Of a DNA stretch of 64,000 bases, positions 1 to 9,222 are shown piece after piece (position 1 is the stretch's first letter; every line of letters starts with the position of its first letter). The position numbers and the translations under genes are program-made. The stretch is from Rhodospirillum sp047263945. Lineage in GTDB: Bacteria > Pseudomonadota > Alphaproteobacteria > Rhodospirillales > Rhodospirillaceae. Where the stretch lies: contig NZ_JBLAVB010000001.1 of assembly GCF_047263945.1 (NCBI RefSeq), forward strand, positions 310,001 through 374,000. Reading direction: 5' to 3'. The notes under the pieces are model-generated. The model was not told the DNA's origin. It saw nothing but the letters and a program-made list of their open reading frames with translations, and ran no database searches.

Positions 1-217
1 GAAAATCGTCACGCCTACGGCGTGCGTTCCGCCCGTCGCAATCTGTTACAGATTGCTCGGAGCACTCTAAAGTCTATACAATGGGAGTGAATTCGCCTCC
101 ACCCAAGCCTGGGGGAGGCAGTTTTATTCGGACCGGGTACAGCTCCAGATTCCATCAAGAAGCGCGGGCTTTCCCGCACGAGAATGTGCGGTGAGTCAAA
201 CTCACCGCACCTTGATA
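1..217. repeat. Repeat debris (R2 fragment and R1-type terminal hairpin) at window edge
   Basis: No gene is visible here. Positions 55-97 resemble the middle part of repeat family R2 (CTCGGAGCACTCTAAA followed by a GGGAGTGAA edge). Positions 186-209 form a 9-bp stem with a TCAAA loop (TGCGGTGAG / CTCACCGCA). The same hairpin forms one end of the R1 repeats near 4.8, 30.9 and 33.2 kb. A short GCGGG/CCCGC hairpin lies just before it. These hairpins lie directly downstream of the minus-strand gene ending at 218 and may end its transcript, but there is no T-run. Confidence 0.5.
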
Positions 218-1423
218 TCAGTCTTCAATGTTCTCGTAGATCTCATCCGAGGCAATCAAGATATCCACTGGCGGATCAAAGCCGATGATTTCAGCCTCCT
301 TCAGGTTCAAGGCGATCTTCGGCGGGGCGCTCCAGCGTTGGTCGATGTCCCTGGGCTTGGCGCCGTTCAGGATCTTGGCGATCACCTCGGCCTGGAACTG
401 GCCCACGTAGGAAAAATCGGCCTGGGCCACGCTCATCAGGACGCCCCGGCGGACCTCGCTAGAGCCGAGCATGGAGAAACTCGGCAGTTTGGCGGCATTG
501 ATCACCTCCATGATCTTGGGAAGGGAGCCTTCCGTCACGCCCCGGTGGACGGTGATGTAAATGGCGTCCGCCTCCTTGGAGATCTTGGTGTAGCAATCAA
601 GGACACCCTGTTCCACCTGCTCCTGTGTCAGGTCCGTATAAGGGGCCACACAGCTGACGACATCGAAGCCCCGTTCTTTGGCGACCTCCTCGACGGCGTC
701 CACGCCACCATAGGTACGGCCTTCCGCCGTGTCGGAGTAGACGATTCCCAGTTTGGAGAAGGGAATGATGTCGTTGAAGATCCCCACTTGGCGTTGGTAG
801 CGTTTGGGCTCGACTTTGGCGTGGATGTTGTCCTGGCCACTGTCCTCGGCGCTTTTGATGATTCCGGCGCCGATGGGATCCGAGGTGGAGCCGATAACCA
901 CGGGAACGGTGGTGTTCCCGGGACCGGACAGGTCTTGGCCCGCCCAGGTGCCCATGGCGATCATCAGATCAATGTCTTTGGTCTTGTTCAGGCGCTCGAG
1001 GACTGCAGCTTTGACTTTGGGACGGAGATCTTTGTCGAAATTACCCGGTGCGTAGTAGGCATCGGCCACGAAATCCAGATACTGGCTCTTCGCGTTCTGG
1101 GCGACATAGCGCCAGAAGGCGCCGGGTTCCTTGGGCAGGTCCGCCGGTAGCTCGATGGGCTCCATCCAGCCCAGATCTGCAAGGCCCTTCAGGGTGGCCA
1201 TGGTGATGGTTTGGTAGTCGATGTATTGGCCCCCTTCCATATAGCCGATGCGCCATTTGGCGCCATCGTGCAGGACCGGAGCCGTGGGCAGATCCGCCCC
1301 CTTTTGCTCCGCCTCGGCAAGGGATGCAAAGGAGAGGGCGCCAAGGGTGATCCCGCAGAGCGCGGCGAGGGCAATCGCCGATTTCCCGAGGGCCAAAGAT
1401 AGGTGTTTCAGGGCTGCGTGCAT
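218..1423 (-). CDS. TrpX/ABC_sub_bind-type periplasmic substrate-binding protein
   Basis: 401 residues. An export signal (hydrophobic residues about 14-36, Ala-rich cleavage region near 38) is followed by a two-lobed type I periplasmic binding fold. Segments such as IGYMEGGQYIDYQ, PVVIGSTSDPIGAGI and KLGIVYSDTAEGRTYGG are typical of the ABC substrate-binding family PF04392 (TrpX/YtrP-like), which binds amino acids or related small molecules. The usual partner permease and ATPase genes are absent. It lies 60 bp downstream of a minus-strand SpoIIE phosphatase with an extracytoplasmic sensor, so it is probably in the same operon. I infer it may present a ligand to that sensor rather than feed a transporter. 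The ligand is unknown. Confidence 0.85.
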   Translation of the reverse strand: MHAALKHLSLALGKSAIALAALCGITLGALSFASLAEAEQKGADLPTAPVLHDGAKWRIGYMEGGQYIDYQTITMATLKGLADLGWMEPIELPADLPKEPGAFWRYVAQNAKSQYLDFVADAYYAPGNFDKDLRPKVKAAVLERLNKTKDIDLMIAMGTWAGQDLSGPGNTTVPVVIGSTSDPIGAGIIKSAEDSGQDNIHAKVEPKRYQRQVGIFNDIIPFSKLGIVYSDTAEGRTYGGVDAVEEVAKERGFDVVSCVAPYTDLTQEQVEQGVLDCYTKISKEADAIYITVHRGVTEGSLPKIMEVINAAKLPSFSMLGSSEVRRGVLMSVAQADFSYVGQFQAEVIAKILNGAKPRDIDQRWSAPPKIALNLKEAEIIGFDPPVDILIASDEIYENIED

Positions 1424-1483
1424 TTGGGGTTAGTCTCCAGACTACTCTCGTCGTTCATAAAGAAAGTGTTCTCTCGCCCCGGT

Positions 1484-3535
1484 TTAGGCGTTCGCCTGAT
1501 CGGGGGTCTTTTTTGGTTCGAGCGGACCGTTCCACCGCAAACACAACATAGTAATATCGTCGGATTGATTCGCACCATCGGCATGGACTTGGACGGCAGC
1601 CATGACGGCTTTCACGGTTTCCATGGTGGGTTTGCTTTCCAGGTCCCGGGCGATCTGCAGAAGATGATTGTCGCCGAAGACGGCATTGTCCGGGCTCATG
1701 GCTTCGGTGACACCGTCGGTATAGACCAGGACCGCGTCTCCGGGTTTCAGGGTTGTGGACAGGGGTTTGTAGGGGATGCCGTCCATGACACCGCAGGCCG
1801 GGCCGCTTGCCCCCTCTATCCAGGCCGTCTCGTCCTGGCGAATCAGGATGGGCTTGTTATGCCCCCCATTGGCGTAGGCGAGTTCGCCGGTTTGGACGTC
1901 CAGTATGCCGATGAACAGGGTCACGAACATGGCGTTGGGATTGTCCACGGACAGGTCATCGTTGACCCGCTCCAGGATCGCGGCGGGCTCTGGGGTCTTT
2001 TCTGCGGCGACCTTGAGCAGGGTCTTGGTGATGGCCATAAACAAGGCCGCAGGCACACCTTTGTCAGCCACATCGCCGACAGCGAAGACCAGTTGGCGAT
2101 CGTCCAGGAAAAAGTAATCAAACAGATCGCCACCCACTTCCTTGGCCGAAACCAGGGTCGCATGCAGGTCCATTTCCCTACGGTCGGGGAAGGGGGGGAA
2201 GATCTTGGGGAGCAGACCAATCTGGATATCCCGGGCGATGGTCAGTTCCGATTGGATCCGCTCCTTAGCGGCGGTGGTTTCCATCAGGTCGTGGATATTC
2301 TCCCGCAGGGAATCATCCATGAAGGTGAAGGCCTCTGCCAGTCGCCCCACTTCATCCCTATAGCGCCGAGGCATGTCGTCAATGGGGGTGCTGTCCGGTG
2401 CGGGCTGGGTGAAGTCCTGCTTGGGCAGGTCCTTGGCGTAGGCGGTCAGGCGGGCCAGGGGGCGGGCAATGGCCGTGGCGTAGGTCCAAGCCAGAATCAG
2501 ACAGACCGCAAGGACCGCCGCGAAGATCAGGGCCAGATGGTGGATCAGCTGTTCTGCCGGTTGGCTGATTTCCTGCACCGGTGCGGTGCTGACCATGAAC
2601 CAGTCCAGGGGCTTGAAGTAAGCCACGTAGGTTTCCATGAGACCCTGGTCATCCCCGGGCAATCGAACGCGGATGGAGGAGGCGTCGCCATTGTCGGCCG
2701 CTGCCTTGAGGGTCGTCAGAAGTTGGGGATCGACATCGGCAATCGAAGTGGCCTTTGACAGGGGACCCGCATGGGCGGGTGGCGGAACGATCAACTCCCC
2801 GGAGCCCTTGAACACGAAGACAAAGCCGGTTTTGACGACTTGGATGTCTGGAAGGGTTTGGGCCAAGGCCTTGACGATATCGCGCATGGCCATGTCGACT
2901 TGGCGCTGGACGTCGATGATCTCCGCCTGGACGGCCACCATCCACCCCCAATTGGGAAGGGGGGAGACAAGGGCGAAGCGGTCAGGGGCTCCCCCCGCGC
3001 CCTGAGCTGAATAGGTGAAATTGGCCGAGCCGTAGGGACCCGCCTCCGCAAAGGAAGCGGTGACCAAATTTCGGCCCTTTATGTCCGTTATTCCGTTGAT
3101 GTCCTCGCCGATGCGTTCGGGGTCGGTCGAGGCGAGGATGGTGCCGCCCTTATTAAACACGAAGATGGTATGCGTTTTGTCCTGCTCCAGGTCTCCCAAC
3201 CATTCAGTCGCGCGGAACTTGGCTTCTCCATCGGCCATCATCCCCTGATCTTCCATGGATTTGAAGTAGCCGAAGGTGGAAAAAGCGAGGTTGGAGAGGG
3301 TTTCCAGCGAGGCTTTCCGTTCCCGGACCACGCGGATCTTGTCAGTCAGCAGGGTGCGGTAGCGTCCCTCCACATTGACTTCAAGCAGATGCAGAACGTT
3401 GCTCGCTGAGCGGTTTTCCGCTGCCACCAGGGCCTGTTCCACATCCCGATTGGTGAAAAACATCACCACCCCCGTCACGACGGCGAGGATCAACACGACG
3501 GCGAGGAAGACTTTCGTCCGAAGGGAATTGAACAT
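1484..3535 (-). CDS. Membrane sensor Ser/Thr phosphatase: Cache-like domain, HAMP, SpoIIE/RsbU
   Basis: 683 residues. TM1 is at about 9-27, a periplasmic Cache-like sensor at 30-325, TM2 at 334-354, HAMP at about 355-410, and a PP2C-type SpoIIE domain at about 435-670. The phosphatase core shows ARDIQIGLLP (434-443), EVGGDLFDY with the metal-binding Asp near 470, and GDVADKG at 487-493. Known relatives (RsbU, SpoIIE) dephosphorylate STAS anti-anti-sigma proteins in partner-switching pathways. A STAS protein is encoded 3.8 kb away at 7333-7668, but no kinase/anti-sigma partner is visible. The periplasmic binding protein follows 60 bp downstream. Output target is inferred; the domain calls are firm. 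Confidence 0.9.
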   Translation of the reverse strand: MFNSLRTKVFLAVVLILAVVTGVVMFFTNRDVEQALVAAENRSASNVLHLLEVNVEGRYRTLLTDKIRVVRERKASLETLSNLAFSTFGYFKSMEDQGMMADGEAKFRATEWLGDLEQDKTHTIFVFNKGGTILASTDPERIGEDINGITDIKGRNLVTASFAEAGPYGSANFTYSAQGAGGAPDRFALVSPLPNWGWMVAVQAEIIDVQRQVDMAMRDIVKALAQTLPDIQVVKTGFVFVFKGSGELIVPPPAHAGPLSKATSIADVDPQLLTTLKAAADNGDASSIRVRLPGDDQGLMETYVAYFKPLDWFMVSTAPVQEISQPAEQLIHHLALIFAAVLAVCLILAWTYATAIARPLARLTAYAKDLPKQDFTQPAPDSTPIDDMPRRYRDEVGRLAEAFTFMDDSLRENIHDLMETTAAKERIQSELTIARDIQIGLLPKIFPPFPDRREMDLHATLVSAKEVGGDLFDYFFLDDRQLVFAVGDVADKGVPAALFMAITKTLLKVAAEKTPEPAAILERVNDDLSVDNPNAMFVTLFIGILDVQTGELAYANGGHNKPILIRQDETAWIEGASGPACGVMDGIPYKPLSTTLKPGDAVLVYTDGVTEAMSPDNAVFGDNHLLQIARDLESKPTMETVKAVMAAVQVHADGANQSDDITMLCLRWNGPLEPKKTPDQANA

Positions 3536-3619
3536 GAATGATTGGCCACCAATGGTCGGAAGGGGGCCAACTGTACCGTACTTGGGTGAGGGGCGAAAGG
3601 CGTGCCCTGCGGAAAACCC

Positions 3620-4543
3620 CTAGGGGTCCCTTTGTCTGGATTGAAGGAAGCGGCTCAATGCTTCCGTCAGACGCGGTTTTTCAAGGATTTTTGTCAATCC
3701 AACCAGCACTCCAGCATGTCCAGCTCCAGGTAGAGTTATTTCCGTAACCCGACCCGGATCCCCCGTGCTATCTCGGATGGATTCGGCCAGAATATGCGTG
3801 TGTCTTGGAAGAACGGTCTCATCGCCATCTCCGGTAACCAGTAGGGAAGACGGACTATCGGGACCCAGGTGGGGCATGGGTTCGACGCGCTCGGGATCCG
3901 TTTCATGGCCGAAAAGACGTTTCGTGAGGGGTACATCGTAGGGGTGGATATCATAGGGACCGGCCAAGCCGACAAAACCCGTCACGGCGGTCGGGTCGCC
4001 TCCGGCTTGCCGCAGCCAACGGGGATTGTAGGCCACCATGGCCGCGTTGTAGGCGCCTGCGGAATGGCCCATGAGCACCCGGCTTTTTCGGATGGGACCC
4101 ATCGCCTGCTCCATGGCCCTGCGTCCTTCCCTGGATTGGGTCCAGGCAACGGCCAAGGCGGTGTCCTCGACGAAGGCGGGAAAGCGCACTTCCGGCGCGA
4201 CCCTGTAGTCGGGAATGACGGTTGCCCAACCCAGTTTGGCGAGGGTCTGGGCGACGAAACGGTATTGCCATTTGTCTCCGGATTCCCAGGATCCTCCGTA
4301 AATCCAAACGGCAACGGGCCACCCCTCCGCCGGTGGAGGGCCTTTGGGCCAATGGACGTCCAGGGTTTGCCTGGGGTGGGGGCCATAGGGCAGGTTCCGG
4401 ATCGACTGATAGGCCCCGTCAGGTACGATCCGGTTCAGGTTTTCGAGGGTACAGGCGGAGGACAGGAGCGCGCCCAGCCCTGCGGCCAGGGCCAATAGGG
4501 GACGGAAGGGGGAGGAAAAGCGGGATTTCGTTTGCTTGGTCAT
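3620..4543 (-). CDS. Alpha/beta-hydrolase lipoprotein (carboxylesterase-like)
   Basis: 307 residues from the ATG at 4543. An upstream in-frame extension to 4711 would run through repeat sequence and is rejected. The N terminus has a basic, hydrophobic signal ending in LLSSAC, a good lipobox, so the protein is probably a lipoprotein. The hydrolase core has the oxyanion-type segment WIYGGSWESGDKW, the nucleophile elbow GHSAGA, a late acidic DGDETVLP and the catalytic His in GAGHAGVL. It resembles esterase/acetylhydrolase-type enzymes. Substrate unknown. The stop is 84 bp upstream of the SpoIIE phosphatase gene in the same direction. Confidence 0.85.
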   Translation of the reverse strand: MTKQTKSRFSSPFRPLLALAAGLGALLSSACTLENLNRIVPDGAYQSIRNLPYGPHPRQTLDVHWPKGPPPAEGWPVAVWIYGGSWESGDKWQYRFVAQTLAKLGWATVIPDYRVAPEVRFPAFVEDTALAVAWTQSREGRRAMEQAMGPIRKSRVLMGHSAGAYNAAMVAYNPRWLRQAGGDPTAVTGFVGLAGPYDIHPYDVPLTKRLFGHETDPERVEPMPHLGPDSPSSLLVTGDGDETVLPRHTHILAESIRDSTGDPGRVTEITLPGAGHAGVLVGLTKILEKPRLTEALSRFLQSRQRDP

Positions 4544-4576
4544 GCCCTGTTCTACGGCCCTTTCCCCTCGGTGGTT

Positions 4577-4660
4577 CACTCTCATTCTATAAGTTTTAGA
4601 GCCTCTTCGAGGCCAAGTTTGGTCGCGAAGCGATCCAACTGGATCTCGACTCCGGCTGCA
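4577..4660. repeat. R2-family repeat, partial copy
   Basis: This segment matches the second half of R2: CACTCTCATTCTATAAG, then TTTTAGAGCCTCTTCGAGG, then a palindromic core around GGTCGCGAAGCG, ending CTCGACTC. Compare the fuller copies at 46540-46665 and 36721-36847. It lies just upstream of the hydrolase start at 4543 and may contribute to its leader. Confidence 0.7.
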
Positions 4661-4683
4661 GCCTTCGTTTGGGTCGATGCATA

Positions 4684-4820
4684 ATACCAAGCGGCGCGGG
4701 TTGAAACCCACGCCGCTTTTCTTGCGTTCAAACGCCAGGCGGGCTTTTACGCGCCATAAGGCGCGGCGGCCACTTGGCCGCTTCCCAGGTGCGGTGAGGC
4801 AAACTCACCGCACCTTGGTG
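4684..4820. repeat. R1-family repeat, copy 1
   Basis: About 137 bp, nearly identical to copies at 30826 and 33075. It starts ATACCAAGCGGCG, has a stem AAGCGGCG/CGCCGCTT with an inner GGGTT/AACCC stem, then a second palindrome (GCGCGGCGGCCACTTGGCCG) and an end hairpin GCGGTGAG/CTCACCGC. It directly abuts the stop codon (TAA, 4821-4823) of the minus-strand transporter gene. Confidence 0.85.
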
Positions 4821-6431
4821 TTAGATGTCGTTCCGGCGGCGGGTCAGGCGTGCGCACCGGTGAATGAGCCATTGGGCCCGTTCGAACTGGGCTGTGGTGG
4901 CGAACAAAAGTTCCTGGGCCGATTGGTCGAGTTGGCGGGAGCTTTGGATTAAGGATCGGCGGGTCCGCTCCATCATGTCGGACCGGTCCCCTGTCAGGGC
5001 TACCAGGGTGTCCAAACTCATGGGATCTCCGCTCACAGTTTCTTCTGCCAACATTTCCAGGGTCAGATGGAGGCTTTCCATCAAGGCGTGGGCCAGAGGC
5101 GCGACTTCGGGCGCGATCTGGTCCTCTTCTTCCACAGCCTTGATCATCTCTCCGATGGTGTCCCGCAGGTCAAGCAGCAGGGAGACCCGGTTTTGGGCGA
5201 CCACGGCGGCTTCCAAGATATGGCGGGATTGCTCCTGATCCGTCAACTCGGCCAGGAACCCTTGGATCTCCTCGCCCAGAGCCTGTGTGGCGGTCAGGAG
5301 CAGGCCATGGTGGGGCAGATCCTCCAGGTGGGCCATGTCCGGGCGGAGGTTGTTCAGGGCGGCCACCATATGGGAGACCATGCGGGCCTGTTCCCGGTCG
5401 ACAAGGTCAATCGCCGTTTCCGGGGAATCGAGGGCGCTTTCCTCAAGGTATTGGGGACGGGAGAGGGTTTCCTCCTCGCCGGGAGGCTGTAGTCGTTCGA
5501 TCAAGGCTGCCAGGGGGCGCGAAAGCAGGGTGACCGTGACCGTCGCAGCGATCTGATAAATCAGGTAAATCCAGGCCGCTTGGCGAGCGGGTTCCGCCGT
5601 CAGACCCGCCACCCACTCCAGAACAAGGGGAGTCCCCCAGGTCTTCTCCACAAGGAAAAGGGGGATCAAAACGACCGCACCGGCCATCTTGGTCACCATT
5701 TGCAGGTTTACCAACCGCTTGGGTGTCCCCGACAGGTTGGACGCGAGAAACCAGACGGACAGGCCCGATCCGACGCCCGCGCCGTAGATGATCATCACGG
5801 TCTGATCCATCCCCAGGATCCCGGTCGACACCAGGGTGACCGCGATAACAGACACCGTTGCCGAGGACTGGGCCACCAGGGTCAGCAGAGCACCAATGAG
5901 GAAGGCGATGAACAGGGAGGTGGAGGAGAAGGTGACGAAGTCCCGGACGATGGCGATGGTGCGCAGGGGTTCCGTCCCGGATTTCATCAGATCCAGCCCC
6001 AGGAACAGCAGGCCCAGCCCCAGCATGGCGCCAAGAAGGGCGCGCCATTGCGTGGCCTTGTGCAGGTCCATGAAATAGCACAGCCCTGTCGCCGCAAGCA
6101 GAGACAGGATAAAGGCATGGATGTTCAGGGTCGCTGCCATGACCAGGGCGGCGGTGCCCAGGTTGGACCAGATCACCAGGGGCATGGCCTTGCGGGGCTC
6201 AACAAGGCCCGCGGTTACAAGGCCCGTAGCAATGAAGGTGACCGCACTGGTGCTTTGGGTCAAAGCGCCGGACAGGGTACCCAGGCCGGCTGCCAGAATG
6301 GGGGAGTTGGTGGTCTTCCGGGCCAGTGCGCGGAAGCGCTTGCCGGTCATGCGCTTCAGGTTGTCGCCGATCAGCTTGACGCCAATGAAGAACAGGCCAA
6401 GACCGCCCAGAATCGTTGCTACGGGGTCCAT
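4821..6431 (-). CDS. Na/Pi-cotransporter family protein with PhoU-like C terminus
   Basis: 536 residues. The N-terminal 300 residues are strongly hydrophobic with two inverted family repeats carrying the QSTSA (in LTQSTSAVTF) and QSSAT (in VAQSSATVSV) signatures of the NptA/PF02690 family. The C-terminal part (about 330-536) is helical and PhoU-like. Family members export or import phosphate with sodium, though many bacterial members are untested. It starts 3 bp after the stop of the small membrane protein upstream (stop at 6435), so the two genes are almost certainly co-transcribed. Confidence 0.88.
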   Translation of the reverse strand: MDPVATILGGLGLFFIGVKLIGDNLKRMTGKRFRALARKTTNSPILAAGLGTLSGALTQSTSAVTFIATGLVTAGLVEPRKAMPLVIWSNLGTAALVMAATLNIHAFILSLLAATGLCYFMDLHKATQWRALLGAMLGLGLLFLGLDLMKSGTEPLRTIAIVRDFVTFSSTSLFIAFLIGALLTLVAQSSATVSVIAVTLVSTGILGMDQTVMIIYGAGVGSGLSVWFLASNLSGTPKRLVNLQMVTKMAGAVVLIPLFLVEKTWGTPLVLEWVAGLTAEPARQAAWIYLIYQIAATVTVTLLSRPLAALIERLQPPGEEETLSRPQYLEESALDSPETAIDLVDREQARMVSHMVAALNNLRPDMAHLEDLPHHGLLLTATQALGEEIQGFLAELTDQEQSRHILEAAVVAQNRVSLLLDLRDTIGEMIKAVEEEDQIAPEVAPLAHALMESLHLTLEMLAEETVSGDPMSLDTLVALTGDRSDMMERTRRSLIQSSRQLDQSAQELLFATTAQFERAQWLIHRCARLTRRRNDI

Positions 6432-6434
6432 GGA

Positions 6435-7163
6435 TCAGCGCTTGGTCCGATCTCCGCGCACCGCGAGGGCGAGGAACAGCCCGACTAAGAGGATGCATCC
6501 TCCCAGACCCCAAGTGGCGGTGGCGCGGAGAGTCTCGTACCGGGCTTGGCCCGCTACGATCATGTCCTGCTGGCGGTCTTTGGCATTGGCAAAGACCTTG
6601 AGGGCCAGATTGTCCAGCTCTCCGTCCAGGGTGCGGTCCATGCCTCGCACTCGGGCATCCGCAACCTGGGCGTCAAATCCCCCTCCAGAGGTGGCACGCG
6701 CCTTTTCTCCTTCGGCCAGGGCGGCGCGATACGCTTTGCCCAAGGCCGCATGATGCTCCAGGATCGTCCGGATGGCGGCGGGATCGCCACCCCGGGCCTG
6801 AATACGCTCGGCCATGGCTTCCAGGGTCCGGCGGGTCTCGGATTCCCGGGCTCGAAAGCCATCCCAATAGCGCTCCAGCCCGCCGGGTTCGTTATGGCGG
6901 AGAAGGATATTTTTCCACTCTTGGACCTGGACCTTGAAATCCCCCCTGGCCCGCCGGGCTGCGTCCAGGTCCACCATGAGAGAATTCATTTCGGCGAAAT
7001 TGGCCACCGTGCCCTGGTGGGCATAGTAAAGACCAAACAGGCCGATCAGCGCATTGGTGATCAGCACGACCCCCAGAAGCCCTGCGAGGGGCGTTAAAGA
7101 TCGCGCTTTCCGTGAAGGGCGACGGGTGAACAGGGACGGGCCGTCCGTTGGGGATGGGGGCAT
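6435..7163 (-). CDS. Two-TM membrane protein with four-helix-bundle-like periplasmic domain
   Basis: 242 residues. TM1 is at about 25-48 (LAGLLGVVLITNALIGLFGL), a helical periplasmic region rich in Arg/Glu spans about 50-210, TM2 is at about 215-236, and then a short basic tail. This is the layout of the ligand-binding half of a chemoreceptor (4HB_MCP-like) with no HAMP or signalling domain. It is not an obvious truncation, because a stop and an abutting downstream gene follow directly. Its tight coupling to the Na/Pi-type transporter suggests a sensory or accessory subunit. Function unknown. Confidence 0.7.
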   Translation of the reverse strand: MPPSPTDGPSLFTRRPSRKARSLTPLAGLLGVVLITNALIGLFGLYYAHQGTVANFAEMNSLMVDLDAARRARGDFKVQVQEWKNILLRHNEPGGLERYWDGFRARESETRRTLEAMAERIQARGGDPAAIRTILEHHAALGKAYRAALAEGEKARATSGGGFDAQVADARVRGMDRTLDGELDNLALKVFANAKDRQQDMIVAGQARYETLRATATWGLGGCILLVGLFLALAVRGDRTKR

Positions 7164-7332
7164 CAGAGCGTCCCGAGTTCAGGTCTTGCGTGTTAGTAAA
7201 GTCTTGGTGCCGTGGCCCAAAGCAGAGGCTTCAACCAATCTGCGGAACGGAGAAGAACAGAGATCACTTGGGTCAAGTCTTTGGCGTATCGGCGGAGATC
7301 CCGCTCAAAGATCCGGCTTACCCCTCATACGG

Positions 7333-7668
7333 TTAGGCAACCGCAGTCAAAGCGTCTGCCCGGGTTTCAACGACGGTCAAAATAGACAGAAAGCCACTGA
7401 TCTCGAACACTTCTCGGATATGGGACTGCATGCCACAAAGGACCAACTTGCCGCCAACTTGTTTGACTTGCTTGGCCATGACCAGAATAAGGCGAAGGCC
7501 CGCGCTGGAAATATAGTCTAGCTTGGCCATGTCCACCACAATCCGGTTTAGATCGGCGGTCACCAATCCGTTCAGCTGTCCTTCGACCGAAGACGCGTTC
7601 ATGCTGTCCAGGCGGCCTTCCAAGGCCACGACTTGAATTCCATCCGCGTTCTCGACGGTGACTGTCAT
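7333..7668 (-). CDS. STAS-domain anti-sigma factor antagonist
   Basis: 111 residues from the ATG at 7668, preceded by an AAGGGG ribosome site. An in-frame extension to 7731 lacks support. A single STAS domain carries the hallmark segment DMAKLDYISSAGLRLIL, whose conserved Ser is the phosphorylation site in SpoIIAA/RsbV proteins. Such proteins bind an anti-sigma kinase when unphosphorylated and are reset by SpoIIE-type phosphatases. A phosphatase of that type is encoded at 1484-3535 on the same strand, so the pair may belong to one partner-switching circuit (inference). Confidence 0.88.
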   Translation of the reverse strand: MTVTVENADGIQVVALEGRLDSMNASSVEGQLNGLVTADLNRIVVDMAKLDYISSAGLRLILVMAKQVKQVGGKLVLCGMQSHIREVFEISGFLSILTVVETRADALTAVA

Positions 7669-8019
7669 CGACACGTACCCCTTTTGGAACGATTTGAAAA
7701 TGTCTCTTTCCACTGTGAAGGGTTTACCCAAACCGAGAAGACCTGTCTATAGCGTCGGGCGGAAAAGTAGCGATTGGTCATTTGGTCCATCGGGAACCTC
7801 AATGCACTGGATATAAAGCTAAAAGTGCCGTCTATGTCATGAGTCGCGGGTTGGCTGATACAGCGGCTGTCATTCAAAATACATTCTTGTCTGATCACGT
7901 TGTTCAGTTTTTTCGCCCTTGGCTTGTCCGCTGTCATGCTGCGCAATCTGGCCAACACTGTCCCTGCGGAGAAGAGGGAGGATCGGGTATCCGTAACAAA
8001 AGCAGAGAGCGTTTTTTAT
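7669..8019. other. Intergenic region, no gene recognised
   Basis: About 350 bp between the STAS gene and the downstream end of the LpxR-like gene. Short reading frames here lack coding character. No clear terminator, tRNA or repeat was seen. Confidence 0.5.
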
Positions 8020-9105
8020 TCAGAACTTGTAGGACAAACTAACCGACCCGAAAATGTCTGGGTCTTTCTGCCCGACGAATTCCGGGCTGCGGATGACCTG
8101 GGTGTAGGTCAGGCGTGCGTTGCCTAACGTGAGGGCCAAACCGGCCTGAAGGTCTCCCACCAGGATCTCTTTTTCCACGTCGGGACTGTCGCGAAAAGTG
8201 TTGCCGTCCAGGAAGATATTGTGGGCCACGGCCCGGCCTTCGATCCCTGCGAAAAGGTATCCGCCCAAGGAGCCGGTGGGTTCAAAGTGGCTGGAACCGG
8301 GCAGGCTGGGGCGAATGCGTGGCGGGCCGTAGTCGTCGGGCAGGTTGAACCCCACCCGCGCTGTCGCACCCGCTGCGCCGTAGACGTAGACGTTGCCCAA
8401 TGCGCCGCCCACATGGGGTGCCAGGTCGAAGCCCACCCCTCCCGCCTTGAACGACGCGAATTGGCGCCACATGCGCTCATAGTACAGAACCACGCCCGGT
8501 TCGTTATGGATTTGATGCCCCCATCCCTTGGAGGTGTCTACACCAATCAGCGTGTGGAAGTTGTTTTGTATTTCTTCACCCAGGGCATAGGGCCCGACCA
8601 TACCCAGGTCCAATTCCAACCGATCCAGGGTTTCGCCGGTTTCCGCGATATAGCCTAACCCCACATAGGTCCAGCCCGCATAGGGTCGGTCCGACGGATC
8701 GGGAATTTGGGCTTGGGTGTCTTCGGGGGTGAAGATGCTCTGACCAAAGGTGACGGAATAGCGTTGGATCGCATCTGAGGGGAAGAAGGGAATGGCATCC
8801 CCTACCTTTCTGGCCCAGGGCGCCATGTCTCCGACGCCGGAAACCCAGGTGGCAGAAACCCCGTTGGTGTAATGCCGATCCGTGCCGCCGATTTTGTCGT
8901 TTTCGATCTGGATGGACAGAGTTCCACCGTCCCAATCGGGAAAATTGGAAGGTGTCCCTGTTTCCGGATCGATCGCCTCACCGTTTTTATCCTCGACCGG
9001 TGTCTGGGCGAGGCTGTCCCCGGGGAAGATCACTAGGGGGGCGGCCACGAGAAGCGCTCCCAGCCCAAGGGGGGGGCTGGCTGTTGTCCGGAGGCGGCAT
9101 GACAT
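8020..9105 (-). CDS. LpxR-like outer-membrane lipid A deacylase (DUF2219)
   Basis: 361 residues from the ATG at 9105, which has an AAAGGA site 8-9 bases upstream. The longer reading to 9123 needs a TTG that overlaps that site. It has an N-terminal export signal and then a beta-barrel protein ending in Phe (SVSLSYKF), the usual outer-membrane C terminus. The family core IENDKIGGTDRHYTNG contains the Asn-Asp pair known to be needed in Salmonella LpxR. SDRPYAGW and NNFHTLIG (candidate catalytic His) also match. LpxR removes the 3'-acyloxyacyl chain of lipid A. A 12-bp tandem repeat lies in its upstream region. Confidence 0.87.
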   Translation of the reverse strand: MSCRLRTTASPPLGLGALLVAAPLVIFPGDSLAQTPVEDKNGEAIDPETGTPSNFPDWDGGTLSIQIENDKIGGTDRHYTNGVSATWVSGVGDMAPWARKVGDAIPFFPSDAIQRYSVTFGQSIFTPEDTQAQIPDPSDRPYAGWTYVGLGYIAETGETLDRLELDLGMVGPYALGEEIQNNFHTLIGVDTSKGWGHQIHNEPGVVLYYERMWRQFASFKAGGVGFDLAPHVGGALGNVYVYGAAGATARVGFNLPDDYGPPRIRPSLPGSSHFEPTGSLGGYLFAGIEGRAVAHNIFLDGNTFRDSPDVEKEILVGDLQAGLALTLGNARLTYTQVIRSPEFVGQKDPDIFGSVSLSYKF

Positions 9106-9222
9106 GGGCGATGTCCTTTCCAATCTTCGTTTCCGACGACTGGAGAGCCCCGTGTCGGACAGAGCTGTAACGCGCGGACGCAGGTTTGGTTGCCCGGGAT
9201 CGGGGCGCTTTGGGTTTCTACC

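Noticed and set aside
3620..4711. Extended start of the hydrolase gene at 4711
   Set aside because: The first 56 residues would be encoded by R1/R2 repeat sequence; the ATG at 4543 gives a clean lipoprotein signal.
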